Below the pieces are notes generated by a model. That model searched no databases. It was given only the letters and a program-made list of their open reading frames with translations, and had not been told where the DNA came from. Below, in pieces: positions 16,852 through 24,650 of a DNA stretch of 40,419 nucleotides. How positions within the stretch are numbered: position 1 is the first letter of the stretch; each line of letters opens with the position of its first letter. Source of the DNA: Hominisplanchenecus murintestinalis. Its GTDB lineage: Bacteria; Bacillota; Clostridia; Lachnospirales; Lachnospiraceae. The position numbers were made by a program, and so were the translations under genes. The DNA lies in NCBI GenBank assembly GCA_004793585.1, contig SRZB01000032.1, positions 1 to 40,419 on the forward strand, read 5' to 3'.

Positions 16852-18343
16852 ATCCGATCGCCCCCAGCTTTTTTCTGATTTCATCCTCCAGTTCATGCGA
16901 CTTTGCAAACATTTCCGCAAGTTCAGATGTTAACCGATCCATCTTTTCTTCAAAGGGCTCATCGTCATCTTCTTGCTCTTCAATACCCACATAACGTCCA
17001 GGTGTAAGGATATAATCTTGTTTCTCAATTTCAGCAGTATCCGTAACAGCACAAAATCCCTTAATATTTTCAAGTGTTCCGTCAACAAAAGCTTCGTAGG
17101 TTTCTGAAATCTTATTGATGTCTTCATCCGTCAGCTCACGAAGCTTTCGGCTCACCATTGTTCCCATCTTTCGAGCATCAATAAATAAAGTCTTTCCCGG
17201 TTGTTTTTTCTGCCTATTGATAAACCAAAGTGAAACTGGAATCTGCGTTGTATAGAAAAGCTGAGTAGGCATTGCTACAATGCACTCAACTAAATCAGCA
17301 TTGATAATATTCTTACGAATATCACCTTCTCCGCCTGATTGAGAAGAAAGGGAACCATTCGCTAATACCATACCAATACGGCCTGCTGGTGCAAGATGAA
17401 AAATCATATGCTGAAGCCATGCAAAGTTGGCATTTCCTGCTGGTGGTGTTCCGTATTTCCATCGCTGATCTTCTTTTAGTTTATCCAATCCCCAATCAGA
17501 AAGGTTAAACGGTGGATTCGCCATAATATAATCTGCTCTCAATGTTGGATGACGATCGTCAAGAAATGTATCTGCCGCATAGGTTCCAAGATCAGGCTCA
17601 ATTCCACGAATTGCAAGATTCATCTGCGCCATCTTCCATGTAGTAGGGTTTGAGTCCTGACCATAGATAGAAATATTGCTGATATTACCACTGTGATTCT
17701 CAACAAACTTCGCAGACTGAACAAACATACCTCCTGAACCACAACAAGGGTCATATACTCGTCCCTTGAAAGGTTTCAAGACTTCCACTAAAGTACGTAC
17801 TACGCATGAAGGCGTAAAGAATTCACCACCACGTTTCCCCTCTTGCTCAGCAAACATAGAAAGACAATATTCATAGGTACGACCCAAGATATCTTTTTCA
17901 CTGCCGTGTTCAATCATCTGGATGTTGGTGAACAGGTCCACAACATCACCAAGTCTACGCTTGTCCAGCTCCGGACGTGCAAAGTTCTTAGGCAAAATAT
18001 CCTTCAAACGCTTATTTTCTTTTTCGATGGCACGCATGGCATCATCGATCACCGTTCCGATTTCCGGAGTATGTGCTTTTGCTGCAATTTCACTCCAACG
18101 TGCACCAGCTGGTACAAAGAAGATACCCTCAGAAGTATATTCGTCGATATCCTCCTCGAATCCATCACCTTCTTCAACAAGTTCCTGATACTTATCATCA
18201 AATCTATCTGAGATATACTTCAAAAAAATCAATCCCAGAACAACGTTCTTATATTCTGATGCATCCATATTACCACGAAGCACGCAGGCCGCATCCCATA
18301 TTTGTTTTTCAAATCCAATATCGGCTGTATTTTTATCTGCCAT
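16835..18343 (-). CDS. hsdM: Type I DNA adenine methyltransferase M subunit
   Basis: HsdM transfers methyl groups to the N6 of adenine within the HsdS-defined site; two copies with one HsdS make the methylase, and HsdR adds cleavage. The 502-residue protein has the N-terminal helical HsdM_N domain (IWDAACVLRGNM start), the SAM motif DPCCGSGGMF (198-207), the catalytic NPPF (276-279) and GGEFFTPSCVVRTL, all typical. The ATG at 18343 has AGAGGAGGA eight bases before it; an ATG 27 bases upstream is less likely. It follows a small HTH gene by 41 bases. The final residues KLGAIGYELKQ have a degenerate second copy just upstream of hsdS. Confidence 0.95.
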   Translation of the reverse strand: MADKNTADIGFEKQIWDAACVLRGNMDASEYKNVVLGLIFLKYISDRFDDKYQELVEEGDGFEEDIDEYTSEGIFFVPAGARWSEIAAKAHTPEIGTVIDDAMRAIEKENKRLKDILPKNFARPELDKRRLGDVVDLFTNIQMIEHGSEKDILGRTYEYCLSMFAEQEGKRGGEFFTPSCVVRTLVEVLKPFKGRVYDPCCGSGGMFVQSAKFVENHSGNISNISIYGQDSNPTTWKMAQMNLAIRGIEPDLGTYAADTFLDDRHPTLRADYIMANPPFNLSDWGLDKLKEDQRWKYGTPPAGNANFAWLQHMIFHLAPAGRIGMVLANGSLSSQSGGEGDIRKNIINADLVECIVAMPTQLFYTTQIPVSLWFINRQKKQPGKTLFIDARKMGTMVSRKLRELTDEDINKISETYEAFVDGTLENIKGFCAVTDTAEIEKQDYILTPGRYVGIEEQEDDDEPFEEKMDRLTSELAEMFAKSHELEDEIRKKLGAIGYELKQ

Positions 18344-18384
18344 TTTAGTTTTCCTCCTCTGATGATTCATCTTCTACCGAAAAA

Positions 18385-18612
18385 TTAAGTTTCTTTTTCT
18401 CCCGGTTTTTCATCAGGTATTACCTGCATAATATCTGCAAAATCACAATCAAGTCCTTTACATATTCTCAGCAAAACATCTGTTGTAATATTGTCGCCTT
18501 TCGTGAGTTTTGCAACCGATGCCGAACTAATACTGCATCGTTCCATCAAATCTTTTTTCTTCAAATTTTTATCTATTAAAAGTTTCCATAATCTGTTGTA
18601 ACTGATACGCAT
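18385..18612 (-). CDS. Small HTH (Cro/C1, YozG-like) regulator
   Basis: The 75-residue protein is almost entirely a helix-turn-helix: RLWKLLIDKNLKKKDLMERCSISSASVAKLTKGDNITTDVL is the Cro/C1 fold seen in YozG-like regulators, split here only for description. A short charged tail follows. GGAGG seven bases before the ATG supports the start. It sits between the ABC-3C ATPase gene and hsdM in the same direction, the normal place for a controller of restriction-modification expression. It may bind the region around its own gene or the main promoter near 22087; I did not find an obvious operator in the 40 bases on either side. Confidence 0.85.
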   Translation of the reverse strand: MRISYNRLWKLLIDKNLKKKDLMERCSISSASVAKLTKGDNITTDVLLRICKGLDCDFADIMQVIPDEKPGEKET

Positions 18613-18652
18613 TTTCTACCTCCGTCGTTACAGCTATAAATCAAAAACAGTA

Positions 18653-20485
18653 TCAATATACATCATGAAGGAATCCATATCGTCCTTCATTAAGTTTCTT
18701 TGTAAATGTGATGACATTGGCTCCGAGAGCCTCAAAATCAATATTACTCGGAACGTGATCTGTATTTTCCACAATAATCAACTGTCCCGTCAAATGATGA
18801 ACAAAATACTTAAACAGACCATCCTTCATGCTATCGGGTAATTCAGTATCATTTTCATCAAATCCATGCAATGGAGTATCTATAATCAAGAAATCTGCAT
18901 TGTACTTTGCGTGATCATGAAAATAGTTTCTAAAGGCAAGAGCTACAACTGTATTCAAGTAAGAGTGATATCCCTTACCGTGAGAAGCCTTTGTCTCACC
19001 ATTTACTTCTATATCAAAACTGCTTAAATTAAATCGAGCACCAGTCAAATTCAAGTACTGACATTCTCTTAATATCGAATCCATATCCTCACTTACAGTC
19101 GTCTGGAATTCAGTATCAAAATATTCTTTTGGATGATATTCGATTGCCTTCTCTTCTTCATTTTCTGCAATGTCATATCTAGTCAAATCCTGTTCCCAGC
19201 CTTTTGCATATCGAACAATAAGATCGACCTCATATGATAACTGAATATAACCTCTGTATGCCTCTATAGTCTTTTCTATTTCTGATGCCTGTGGCTTCAG
19301 TTCTTGTTGTATGAGCTTCTCAATGTCAGCTCTCTGTTCCTTGAGTTCTCTCAATTTTTCTTCGACAGCAGCTTTTTCCACCTGAACGTCTTTTTCTGAT
19401 GCTACCAACCCATCCATTTGAGAAACTATTCGAGACAATTCACCACGAGATGCCTCAATGTATGATTTCTTTGCACGAGGAGTAATCTTTCCATCGCAGA
19501 ACGGACAAGTTGAAACCTTCGGTGCTGTGCTCATATTTTGCTCGCCATCAACAATGAAAGTCAAGCGTTGAATATCTGCTCTATATTGACTACGCAGATG
19601 TCCATATCTTGAAAGCAGCACTTCGCATTCTGTTACTTTTGCTTCTTGTTCCATAATATCCGCAAGCAGCTTCTGGCTAGTTTCGATTGCAGCAGAAATA
19701 GATGATTCGGTTTTCTGTAAAGATTCCACCATCTCACGTAGTTGTTCTTCTACATTAGCATCGTCCAGATTTTCTATTTGAACTGCCAGTTCTTTCTGAC
19801 GCTGATTCGCTTCTCGAATCTTCTGATTCACATAGTCATGGACTGCTTCCTTACGAGCCTTCTTTATCTCTTTTTTGGTCTGAGCATCATGTTCACTAAA
19901 ATCTCTACCAGTAAGCAAGAATAATAAAGAAGAAAGAAATAATGTCTTTTCGTAGGTCGCAACCGGTTCAAACAGCGGATCTGGTTTATCAATTCTCTCT
20001 TCCTTAATGTAATACAGGCGAAGAAGGTTTTCCCAAGTCATACGTTTCTTCTCAAAGCGCATATTACCAGGCACTTCGGGTTCTCCATCGATGCCTAACA
20101 GCTTCATCATCACTAAATTAAGAACCGGCTTCGGCTTTTTTACATTCTTGCCTGGTTTTTTTATAACATATATCCCGTTCTCAATTTCTTCAGAATCCGC
20201 AACCACCTCTACTTGTCCAGAGCCAACTTTACGTGAAAGGATCACGTCACCATGTTGTTCTGTGCCAATAACAACGGACGCTGAATCATACCCTGACGAT
20301 TCTTTGAATGGATTTTTTAGTTTATCGTAATTTCCACCGAACACGAACTCCATACACTTCAGGACGCAGGACTTTCCTGTATCCGAACGTCCCTGTATTA
20401 TATTCAAACCGGAAGTAAAATCGACAATGGCATCTTCTTTCAAATCACTCCTGGCGATTATTCTTTTTATATAAAAACCAGCCAT
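18653..20485 (-). CDS. ABC-3C system ATPase with zinc hook (Rad50/SMC-like)
   Basis: The 610-residue protein is built like Rad50. Walker A GRSDTGKS is at 32-39, a coiled-coil region spans about 200-480 with a CPFC zinc-hook motif at 327-330, and a C-terminal Walker B reads FLIIDTPLHGFDEND near 545-560. The following Gly-rich loop region and EDMDSIL fit the ABC head. Together with the next two genes upstream it forms an ABC three-component (ABC-3C) set, in which the ATPase is thought to sense invading or damaged DNA and release or recruit the effector partner. It begins 4 bases after the middle-component gene and has GAGG before the ATG. The next gene downstream (HTH regulator) is 40 bases away, so read-through into the restriction genes is likely. 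Confidence 0.85.
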   Translation of the reverse strand: MAGFYIKRIIARSDLKEDAIVDFTSGLNIIQGRSDTGKSCVLKCMEFVFGGNYDKLKNPFKESSGYDSASVVIGTEQHGDVILSRKVGSGQVEVVADSEEIENGIYVIKKPGKNVKKPKPVLNLVMMKLLGIDGEPEVPGNMRFEKKRMTWENLLRLYYIKEERIDKPDPLFEPVATYEKTLFLSSLLFLLTGRDFSEHDAQTKKEIKKARKEAVHDYVNQKIREANQRQKELAVQIENLDDANVEEQLREMVESLQKTESSISAAIETSQKLLADIMEQEAKVTECEVLLSRYGHLRSQYRADIQRLTFIVDGEQNMSTAPKVSTCPFCDGKITPRAKKSYIEASRGELSRIVSQMDGLVASEKDVQVEKAAVEEKLRELKEQRADIEKLIQQELKPQASEIEKTIEAYRGYIQLSYEVDLIVRYAKGWEQDLTRYDIAENEEEKAIEYHPKEYFDTEFQTTVSEDMDSILRECQYLNLTGARFNLSSFDIEVNGETKASHGKGYHSYLNTVVALAFRNYFHDHAKYNADFLIIDTPLHGFDENDTELPDSMKDGLFKYFVHHLTGQLIIVENTDHVPSNIDFEALGANVITFTKKLNEGRYGFLHDVY

Positions 20486-20489
20486 ATCG

Positions 20490-20936
20490 TTACCTCCTCA
20501 AAAATTCTGCCGATACATTACTTATCGTTTTCATAATTTTCTGCTCGCTTTGTCCTTTGAAATGCTCCACCGTCTTCCGAGCCAACATCTTATAATTACT
20601 TGCATATTCCGATTCCATTTTTCCTGCCACAGTTTTTCCAACTGCTGAAATAGAATATTGAAATCCATTCTGTCTGCGTTTTACAGATACCAGACCATCT
20701 AGCACCAACGATTTCATCGTGCTTTGCATCATTCCTCTTCGTGCAGCAAATTCACTAAGACCGAACTCATTCTCTCCATGCAGTGCCATATTGCTGATGC
20801 CAAAGTACTTACTGTAAATTGTAATGAAATCATAATCCGCTATTCTATCCAGCGTCATCTGTTCATCTTCTGAAACATATAAAAGCAATAGTGTCCTAAG
20901 GCTTGATTCAAATGTGGTGTTAAATATTTTATTCAT
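20490..20936 (-). CDS. ABC-3C middle component
   Basis: A 148-residue protein with a predicted winged-helix core: LSEFAARRGMMQSTMKSLVLDGLVSV forms recognition-helix-like sequence followed by a beta hairpin (RRQNGFQYSISAVG). Small wHTH proteins between the effector gene and the zinc-hook ATPase are the defining middle component of ABC-3C systems. It likely links effector and ATPase physically. The ATG at 20936 overlaps the end of the preceding gene, showing coupled translation. No catalytic residues are seen or expected. Confidence 0.8.
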   Translation of the reverse strand: MNKIFNTTFESSLRTLLLLYVSEDEQMTLDRIADYDFITIYSKYFGISNMALHGENEFGLSEFAARRGMMQSTMKSLVLDGLVSVKRRQNGFQYSISAVGKTVAGKMESEYASNYKMLARKTVEHFKGQSEQKIMKTISNVSAEFLRR

Positions 20937-21939
20937 CAATATCCACCCACGAATTTATCGTTCCGTCATTCACCAGAATGTGGCAAATGCCTTTCTTGTG
21001 TACATTCTTCATAAGGCTTTTTATCCTATCAATCGAAGAAGTATCTAATGTCGTATTGGTGATTTTATCAAGGACCGCTTGCAATCGCTGGTATCCATTA
21101 TCGTAATCCTGAAGATATGTACTTTCTATACCGTCGTAAGCATCCTTTTTTAGAGCTTCAAATTTTTCTTCTCCACCATCAAATACATCCCTTACAGAAT
21201 GATGCAGCCATTCTGCCTCATAATAAGATGTCCTTTGTGAAGTGAAGTCCCTACGGTATCTCCCCGGCAACGTTCCAATAATATCTGGAGTGACGGCTTG
21301 GGCGAGCGCATCTGCGTACGCTGCACAAAGAGCATTAACATACGGCATTTCTTCCGGTTTAATATCTTTTTCAGGTACAAGTACTGCCGGTAGCTCTAAA
21401 ACCTCATCTCCAACATGTAGCTTTCCGTCTTTTACATAAACTGTGCTTACTTCAACCGTTACATATCTATTTCCATAGGAATCAATATGAACCGGAAGCG
21501 TCGTATCAATGTAGCCTTTATTAGACGCCATAGCATCAATAAAGCGATAGAAAAGCTCTGCACACACTTCATCGATATTATCAACTTCAAGTTTTCCTTG
21601 TATTCCAAATTCCTTTAGCTTGCCGATCAATTCTTCTCTGGCTTCATAGTCCACTGTTTGGAAAGCATCAACAAACTTACTTTTGCTAAATCGGCTCTGA
21701 ATAGTGCGTGCGTCATCCTGCTTTATTTTTCTATTCTGAGCACCAGAATATATCTTTGATAGAGTTGAAACGTCTTTACTCGATAGTGGGTTAAAGTCAT
21801 CATTTTCATCTAACTTTTCTTCATCATCCGTCATCGGGTCACGAATAACGAGATTCGTCAGATACAGCACATACTCCTGCTGTGTCACACTACAACCGAT
21901 ATATCGATGCATCAATTGTACGAAATCACTAAATCTCAT
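20929..21939 (-). CDS. ABC-3C system CTD/effector-type protein
   Basis: First gene of the operon, 336 residues. Position and the C-terminal half (YDGIESTYLQDYDNGYQRLQAVLDKI and the ending CHILVNDGTINSWVDIDE) fit the C-terminal-domain proteins of ABC-3C systems, whose shared CTD docks on the ATPase while a variable N-terminal part acts as effector. Residues 1-150 are mostly helical with a Cys18 near the start (RYIGCSVTQQEYVLYL) and no motif I can assign to a nuclease, protease or NAD hydrolase. The effector activity is therefore unknown. The ATG follows GGAGGTAAACG. It lies about 140 bases from the promoter, in a leader containing strong hairpins. Confidence 0.75.
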   Translation of the reverse strand: MRFSDFVQLMHRYIGCSVTQQEYVLYLTNLVIRDPMTDDEEKLDENDDFNPLSSKDVSTLSKIYSGAQNRKIKQDDARTIQSRFSKSKFVDAFQTVDYEAREELIGKLKEFGIQGKLEVDNIDEVCAELFYRFIDAMASNKGYIDTTLPVHIDSYGNRYVTVEVSTVYVKDGKLHVGDEVLELPAVLVPEKDIKPEEMPYVNALCAAYADALAQAVTPDIIGTLPGRYRRDFTSQRTSYYEAEWLHHSVRDVFDGGEEKFEALKKDAYDGIESTYLQDYDNGYQRLQAVLDKITNTTLDTSSIDRIKSLMKNVHKKGICHILVNDGTINSWVDIDE

Positions 21940-21968
21940 CGTTTACCTCCAACTTCAGATTTTTCTTT

Positions 21969-22015
21969 GGACAGTTCACTGTCCAACACTGTCCGCTGGC
22001 GTCCGGCCGGTGGAC
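21969..22015 (-). promoter_or_regulatory. Hairpin-rich leader of the defence operon
   Basis: GGACAGTTCACTGTCC (21969-21984) is a 7-bp stem with a 2-base centre, and a third arm ACTGTCC follows at 21988-21994, so two alternative hairpins are possible. A second stem, GTCC/GGAC around CCGG, is at 22001-22015. All lie in the transcribed leader between the promoter (22087-22115) and the first gene. The stretch is much richer in GC than its surroundings. Candidates are an operator, an attenuator, or the scar of the join between defence operon and prophage. Confidence 0.45.
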
Positions 22016-22086
22016 TTTTATTTTGTTAAGATGTGATTGTAATCGAAAGAGAACTAGATACACTCCTACCGATTTTACACTTATTA

Positions 22087-22115
22087 ATTATAGCAGAAGC
22101 GTATAAGAAAAACAA
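22087..22115 (-). promoter_or_regulatory. Sigma-A promoter of the ABC-3C/restriction operon
   Basis: On the minus strand TTGTTT is followed after exactly 17 bases by TATAAT, a near-consensus vegetative promoter. Transcription would begin near 22080 and give a leader of about 140 bases. It is the only good promoter I see for the run of closely spaced genes from 21939 down to 5906. Confidence 0.7.
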
Positions 22116-22188
22116 TAACTTTGCGATGACAAAATTATGAACAGCGATGCGAAAAGGAATTTTTCTTGTTTGTTTGCTATAACTACAT

Positions 22189-22268
22189 CACTTCAGCAGT
22201 TTGCGCAGACAGCTTTCCAGTGCTGAAGTGACCACACAACAGAATATATCGCTCCCGGCAACTGGAAA
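22189..22268 (+). ncRNA. Structured region with competing stems upstream of the sigma-like gene
   Basis: CACTTCAGCA (22189-22198) pairs perfectly with TGCTGAAGTG (22221-22230). The loop between them contains CTTTCCAG, which with the next base pairs over 9 bases with ACTGGAAAG at 22260-22268, so the two stems compete. More short stems (GGAGA/TCTCC at about 22291-22302) follow before the hairpin at 22343. With no gene in 22116-22380 this is either a regulated leader or a small RNA. I cannot assign it to a known RNA family. Strand is assumed from the gene it precedes. Confidence 0.4.
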
Positions 22269-22342
22269 GGCTGGTGGCACACATGAGATGGAGATTTCTC
22301 CTGACCATGGTACCACTATACCCTTTTGCCGGTAGCAGCAAG

Positions 22343-22376
22343 GAACCTCCATCTCGGATTGACAAGATGGAGGTTC
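22343..22376 (+). promoter_or_regulatory. Hairpin covering the ribosome site of the sigma-like gene
   Basis: GAACCTCCATCT and AGATGGAGGTTC form a perfect 12-bp stem with a 10-base loop. The GGAGG ribosome site for the ATG at 22381 lies in the 3' arm, so the folded RNA hides it. There is no T-run, which argues against a terminator. Translation would need the stem opened by a protein, RNA or upstream translation. Confidence 0.65.
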
Positions 22377-22380
22377 TTAT

Positions 22381-22899
22381 ATGTCAAAAAATGCAAATCA
22401 GAGTAAACAGTATCGTATCTACATCAAGGAATCTAAAAGCTGGGTGGATGTTAACAAGGAGTTCTACACGAACTACTATCGTGACATCAATTCCTATCGC
22501 AAGCGTCAGCAGGAGCATGGCCGTTGTGTCTGCCCTGCAAGCAAACGCTATTTATGCGACATGGACTGTATGACCTGTCCGTATGCCAAGGCTGGCGACC
22601 AGGTTTCTCTCGATAATACCGTAAGCGACGGTGAAGGAAATGAAAAGAGCTGGCTTGATGACATGCCGGATGAATCCGCAGCTATCGCTGAATTAATGGA
22701 GGACGCAGAACTTCTTCGTGCCCTCTATTCAAAGCTGAATGAGCTGGACCCGGAAGGTCGTCTTATCTGCCAGCTTATTATGAAAGGGAAATCTGAGCGT
22801 GACTGTGGCAAGGAAATGGGGCTCTCCCGTAATACCTTTGTATACCGCAGGGACAAACTGTTCCAGAAGCTTCGTTCAGATCTGAAAGATTACATCTAA
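22381..22899 (+). CDS. Phage/ICE sigma-70-like factor
   Basis: The 172-residue protein has a C-terminal region-4 helix-turn-helix (LDPEGRLICQLIMKGKSERDCGKEMGLSRNTFVYRRDKL, residues about 117-155) as in sigma-70 family proteins of Clostridia mobile elements. A Cys cluster at about 48-66 (CVCPASKRYLCDMDCMTC) may bind zinc. No region 2 is evident, so it may act as a regulator of phage transcription and not as a full sigma factor. It is the first plus-strand gene of the prophage, transcribed away from the defence operon. Its ribosome site is buried in a 12-bp hairpin. A terminator follows 10 bases after the stop, so it is a single-gene unit. Confidence 0.8.
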   Translation: MSKNANQSKQYRIYIKESKSWVDVNKEFYTNYYRDINSYRKRQQEHGRCVCPASKRYLCDMDCMTCPYAKAGDQVSLDNTVSDGEGNEKSWLDDMPDESAAIAELMEDAELLRALYSKLNELDPEGRLICQLIMKGKSERDCGKEMGLSRNTFVYRRDKLFQKLRSDLKDYI

Positions 22900-22908
22900 T
22901 TTGAATGG

Positions 22909-22944
22909 TCGTCCTCTAATTTTTCAGGGGACGATTTTTCTTTT
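22909..22944 (+). terminator. Terminator after the sigma-like gene
   Basis: TCGTCCTCT pairs with AGGGGACGA (one G-U pair) over an 8-base loop, followed by TTTTTCTTTT. This is a typical intrinsic terminator. Confidence 0.85.
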
Positions 22945-22961
22945 CAAAAAACTTTTTATAA

Positions 22962-23001
22962 TTTTTCGGCCAAACGGCCATCTCACCTCCATTGAGTAGT
23001 G
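22962..23001 (+). repeat. 40-bp intergenic repeat, copy 1
   Basis: Begins TTTTTCGGCCAAACGGC and ends CTCCATTGAGTAGTG. It matches the segment at 27669-27708 at 36 of 40 positions. Both copies lie in the short space after a plus-strand gene and before a strongly initiated small-gene operon. GGCC-AAAC-GGCC could form a small hairpin here, but the second copy has GGCA and loses it. Confidence 0.65.
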
Positions 23002-23043
23002 TAAGGCGAAACAAAGCGACCTACAGAAAGCGAGGTGAACACA

Positions 23044-23253
23044 GTGAATCAGGCCTTTCACAACAGAAGCGATATTGACGCAGAAGTAATCGCTACCCTC
23101 ACAGCAATCAGTCAGGTATCCTCAAGAATGGCGAAGAATCTCAGACTCATCGCCGCACACAGACAATCCGAGGAAGGAGGAACAAGAAATGTCAAAAATA
23201 AACGATATGGCTATGACTATCGAAGAACTGAGAAATGCTGCCGCTGCTATTAA
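23044..23253 (+). CDS. Small conserved prophage protein
   Basis: A 69-residue protein starting at GTG, with GAGGTG six bases before. It is predicted helical (DIDAEVIATLTAISQVSSRMAKNL) with a basic, Cys-containing tail (RRTEKCCRCY). Its 3' end overlaps the next gene by 65 bases in another frame, covering that gene's ribosome site. Similar short proteins occur at this position in Clostridia prophages. Function unknown. Confidence 0.6.
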   Translation: MNQAFHNRSDIDAEVIATLTAISQVSSRMAKNLRLIAAHRQSEEGGTRNVKNKRYGYDYRRTEKCCRCY

Positions 23254-23509
23254 CGATGCGGCAAACTGGCTCGCACATCAGTTTTCATCCGACGCTCAGC
23301 AGCAAAGAGAAAATGTTGCTGCTACTACAGAGGAAAAATCAAAACCTGCACTGACCCTTGAGGAGGTTCGAGCTGTTCTGGCTGACAAATCTCGTGCTGG
23401 ACATACGGCTGAGATTCGAGAGCTTCTTAAAAAATATGGTGCAAGCAAGCTGTCACTCGTAGATCCGAAACATTATAAAGCCCTGCTCAGGGAAGTGGAG
23501 GTGCTCTAA
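23189..23509 (+). CDS. Conserved prophage replication-module protein, unknown function
   Basis: The 106 residues split into an N-terminal helical part (MTIEELRNAAAAINDAANWLAHQF), an acidic linker, and a C-terminal part with TLEEVRAVLADKSRAGHTAEIRELLKKYGASKLS, a pattern recurring in phage proteins of this slot that databases sometimes label rRNA-biogenesis-like by chance similarity. AGGAGG lies before the ATG. The stop is one base before the DUF2800 gene, so the two are cotranslated. A DNA-binding or accessory role for the neighbouring nuclease is a guess. Confidence 0.7.
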   Translation: MSKINDMAMTIEELRNAAAAINDAANWLAHQFSSDAQQQRENVAATTEEKSKPALTLEEVRAVLADKSRAGHTAEIRELLKKYGASKLSLVDPKHYKALLREVEVL

Positions 23510-23510
23510 T

Positions 23511-24650
23511 ATGCCACCAAAAGGACATGCACTCCTCTCCGCATCCTCTTCTGACAGATGGCTTCACTGCCCACCGTCAGCAAGGCTCTGCGAAACCTAT
23601 GAGGATAAAGGTAGTGATTATGCTGCAGAAGGTACCGACGCACACGCTCTTTGTGAGTACAAGCTTCGTAAAGCTCTCGGCATGAAAGCTACTGATCCAA
23701 CAAAAAGCCTAAATTGGTACAACGCCGAAATGGAAGATTGTGCCACAGGGTACGCCAGCTTTATTATGGAGCTTTTGGAAGATGCCAAGCAGACCTGCTC
23801 CGATCCAGTTGTTCTGATTGAACAACGAGTGGACTTCTCCCGTTGGGTAGAACAAGGCTTCGGAACCTCAGATGCTATTCTCATCAGCGATGGAACTATG
23901 CATGTGATTGACTACAAACACGGTCTTGGAATCCTTGTTTCCGCTGAAGACAATCCACAGATGAAATGCTACGCTCTTGGCGCTCTGGAACTTTTCGATG
24001 ATATTTATGACATCGATACGGTCAGCATGACCATCTACCAGCCTAGACGTCAGAACGTTTCTACCTATGAAGTCAGTAAGGATGACCTGTATCAGTGGGC
24101 CGATGAAGTTCTAAAACCTACCGCTGACCTCGCCTTCGCCGGTGATGGAAATTTTCTGTGCGGTGAATGGTGCGGATTCTGTAAGGCAAAGCATGAATGC
24201 CGGGCCAGAGCGGAAGCCAATCTTCTACTCGCACAGCACGATTTCAAACTACCACCTCTGCTGGAAGATTCGGAAATCGAAGTTATCCTTTCCCGTGTCG
24301 ATAAACTGGTCTCTTGGGCCAACGACATCAAGGAGTATGCACTTCAACAGGCAATCAGCGGTAAAGAATGGACAGGCTGGAAACTGGTCGAGGGTCGCTC
24401 CAACCGCAGATATACCAATGAAGACGCTGTATCAAAGGCTGTCGAAGCCGCTGGTTTTGACCCTTATGAAAAGAAGCTATTTGGTATCACTGCTATGCAG
24501 AAGCTACTCGGCAAATCTCGCTTCGAGGAACTCCTTGCAGCCTATATTGAAAAGCCACAAGGCAAACCTACTCTTGTGCCGGAAAGCGATAAGCGCCCGG
24601 CAATGAACACAGCAAAAAATGATTTTATGGAGGAATATGACAATGAGTAA
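23511..24650 (+). CDS. DUF2800 protein, Cas4/AddB-like PD-(D/E)XK nuclease
   Basis: Opens with LLSASSSDRWLHCPPSARLC, the DUF2800 signature. The 379-residue protein shows the nuclease core: EGTDAHALCEY, ILISDGTMHVIDYKHGLG (Asp and the D-x-K pair). Cysteines at the N-terminus (HCPP) and in CGEWCGFCKAKHEC fit the iron-sulfur clamp used by Cas4/AddB-type nucleases. In phages it is coupled with the next gene, a DUF2815 ssDNA-binding protein, and probably acts in recombination or replication-linked end processing. The 3' end overlaps the DUF2815 start. Catalytic residues all appear present. Confidence 0.85.
   Translation: MPPKGHALLSASSSDRWLHCPPSARLCETYEDKGSDYAAEGTDAHALCEYKLRKALGMKATDPTKSLNWYNAEMEDCATGYASFIMELLEDAKQTCSDPVVLIEQRVDFSRWVEQGFGTSDAILISDGTMHVIDYKHGLGILVSAEDNPQMKCYALGALELFDDIYDIDTVSMTIYQPRRQNVSTYEVSKDDLYQWADEVLKPTADLAFAGDGNFLCGEWCGFCKAKHECRARAEANLLLAQHDFKLPPLLEDSEIEVILSRVDKLVSWANDIKEYALQQAISGKEWTGWKLVEGRSNRRYTNEDAVSKAVEAAGFDPYEKKLFGITAMQKLLGKSRFEELLAAYIEKPQGKPTLVPESDKRPAMNTAKNDFMEEYDNE

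Noticed and set aside
23044-23253. The small GTG gene overlapping its neighbour might be spurious.
   Set aside because: Rejected as spurious because it has a properly spaced GAGGTG site and a pattern I recognise from the same slot in other prophages; kept at moderate confidence.
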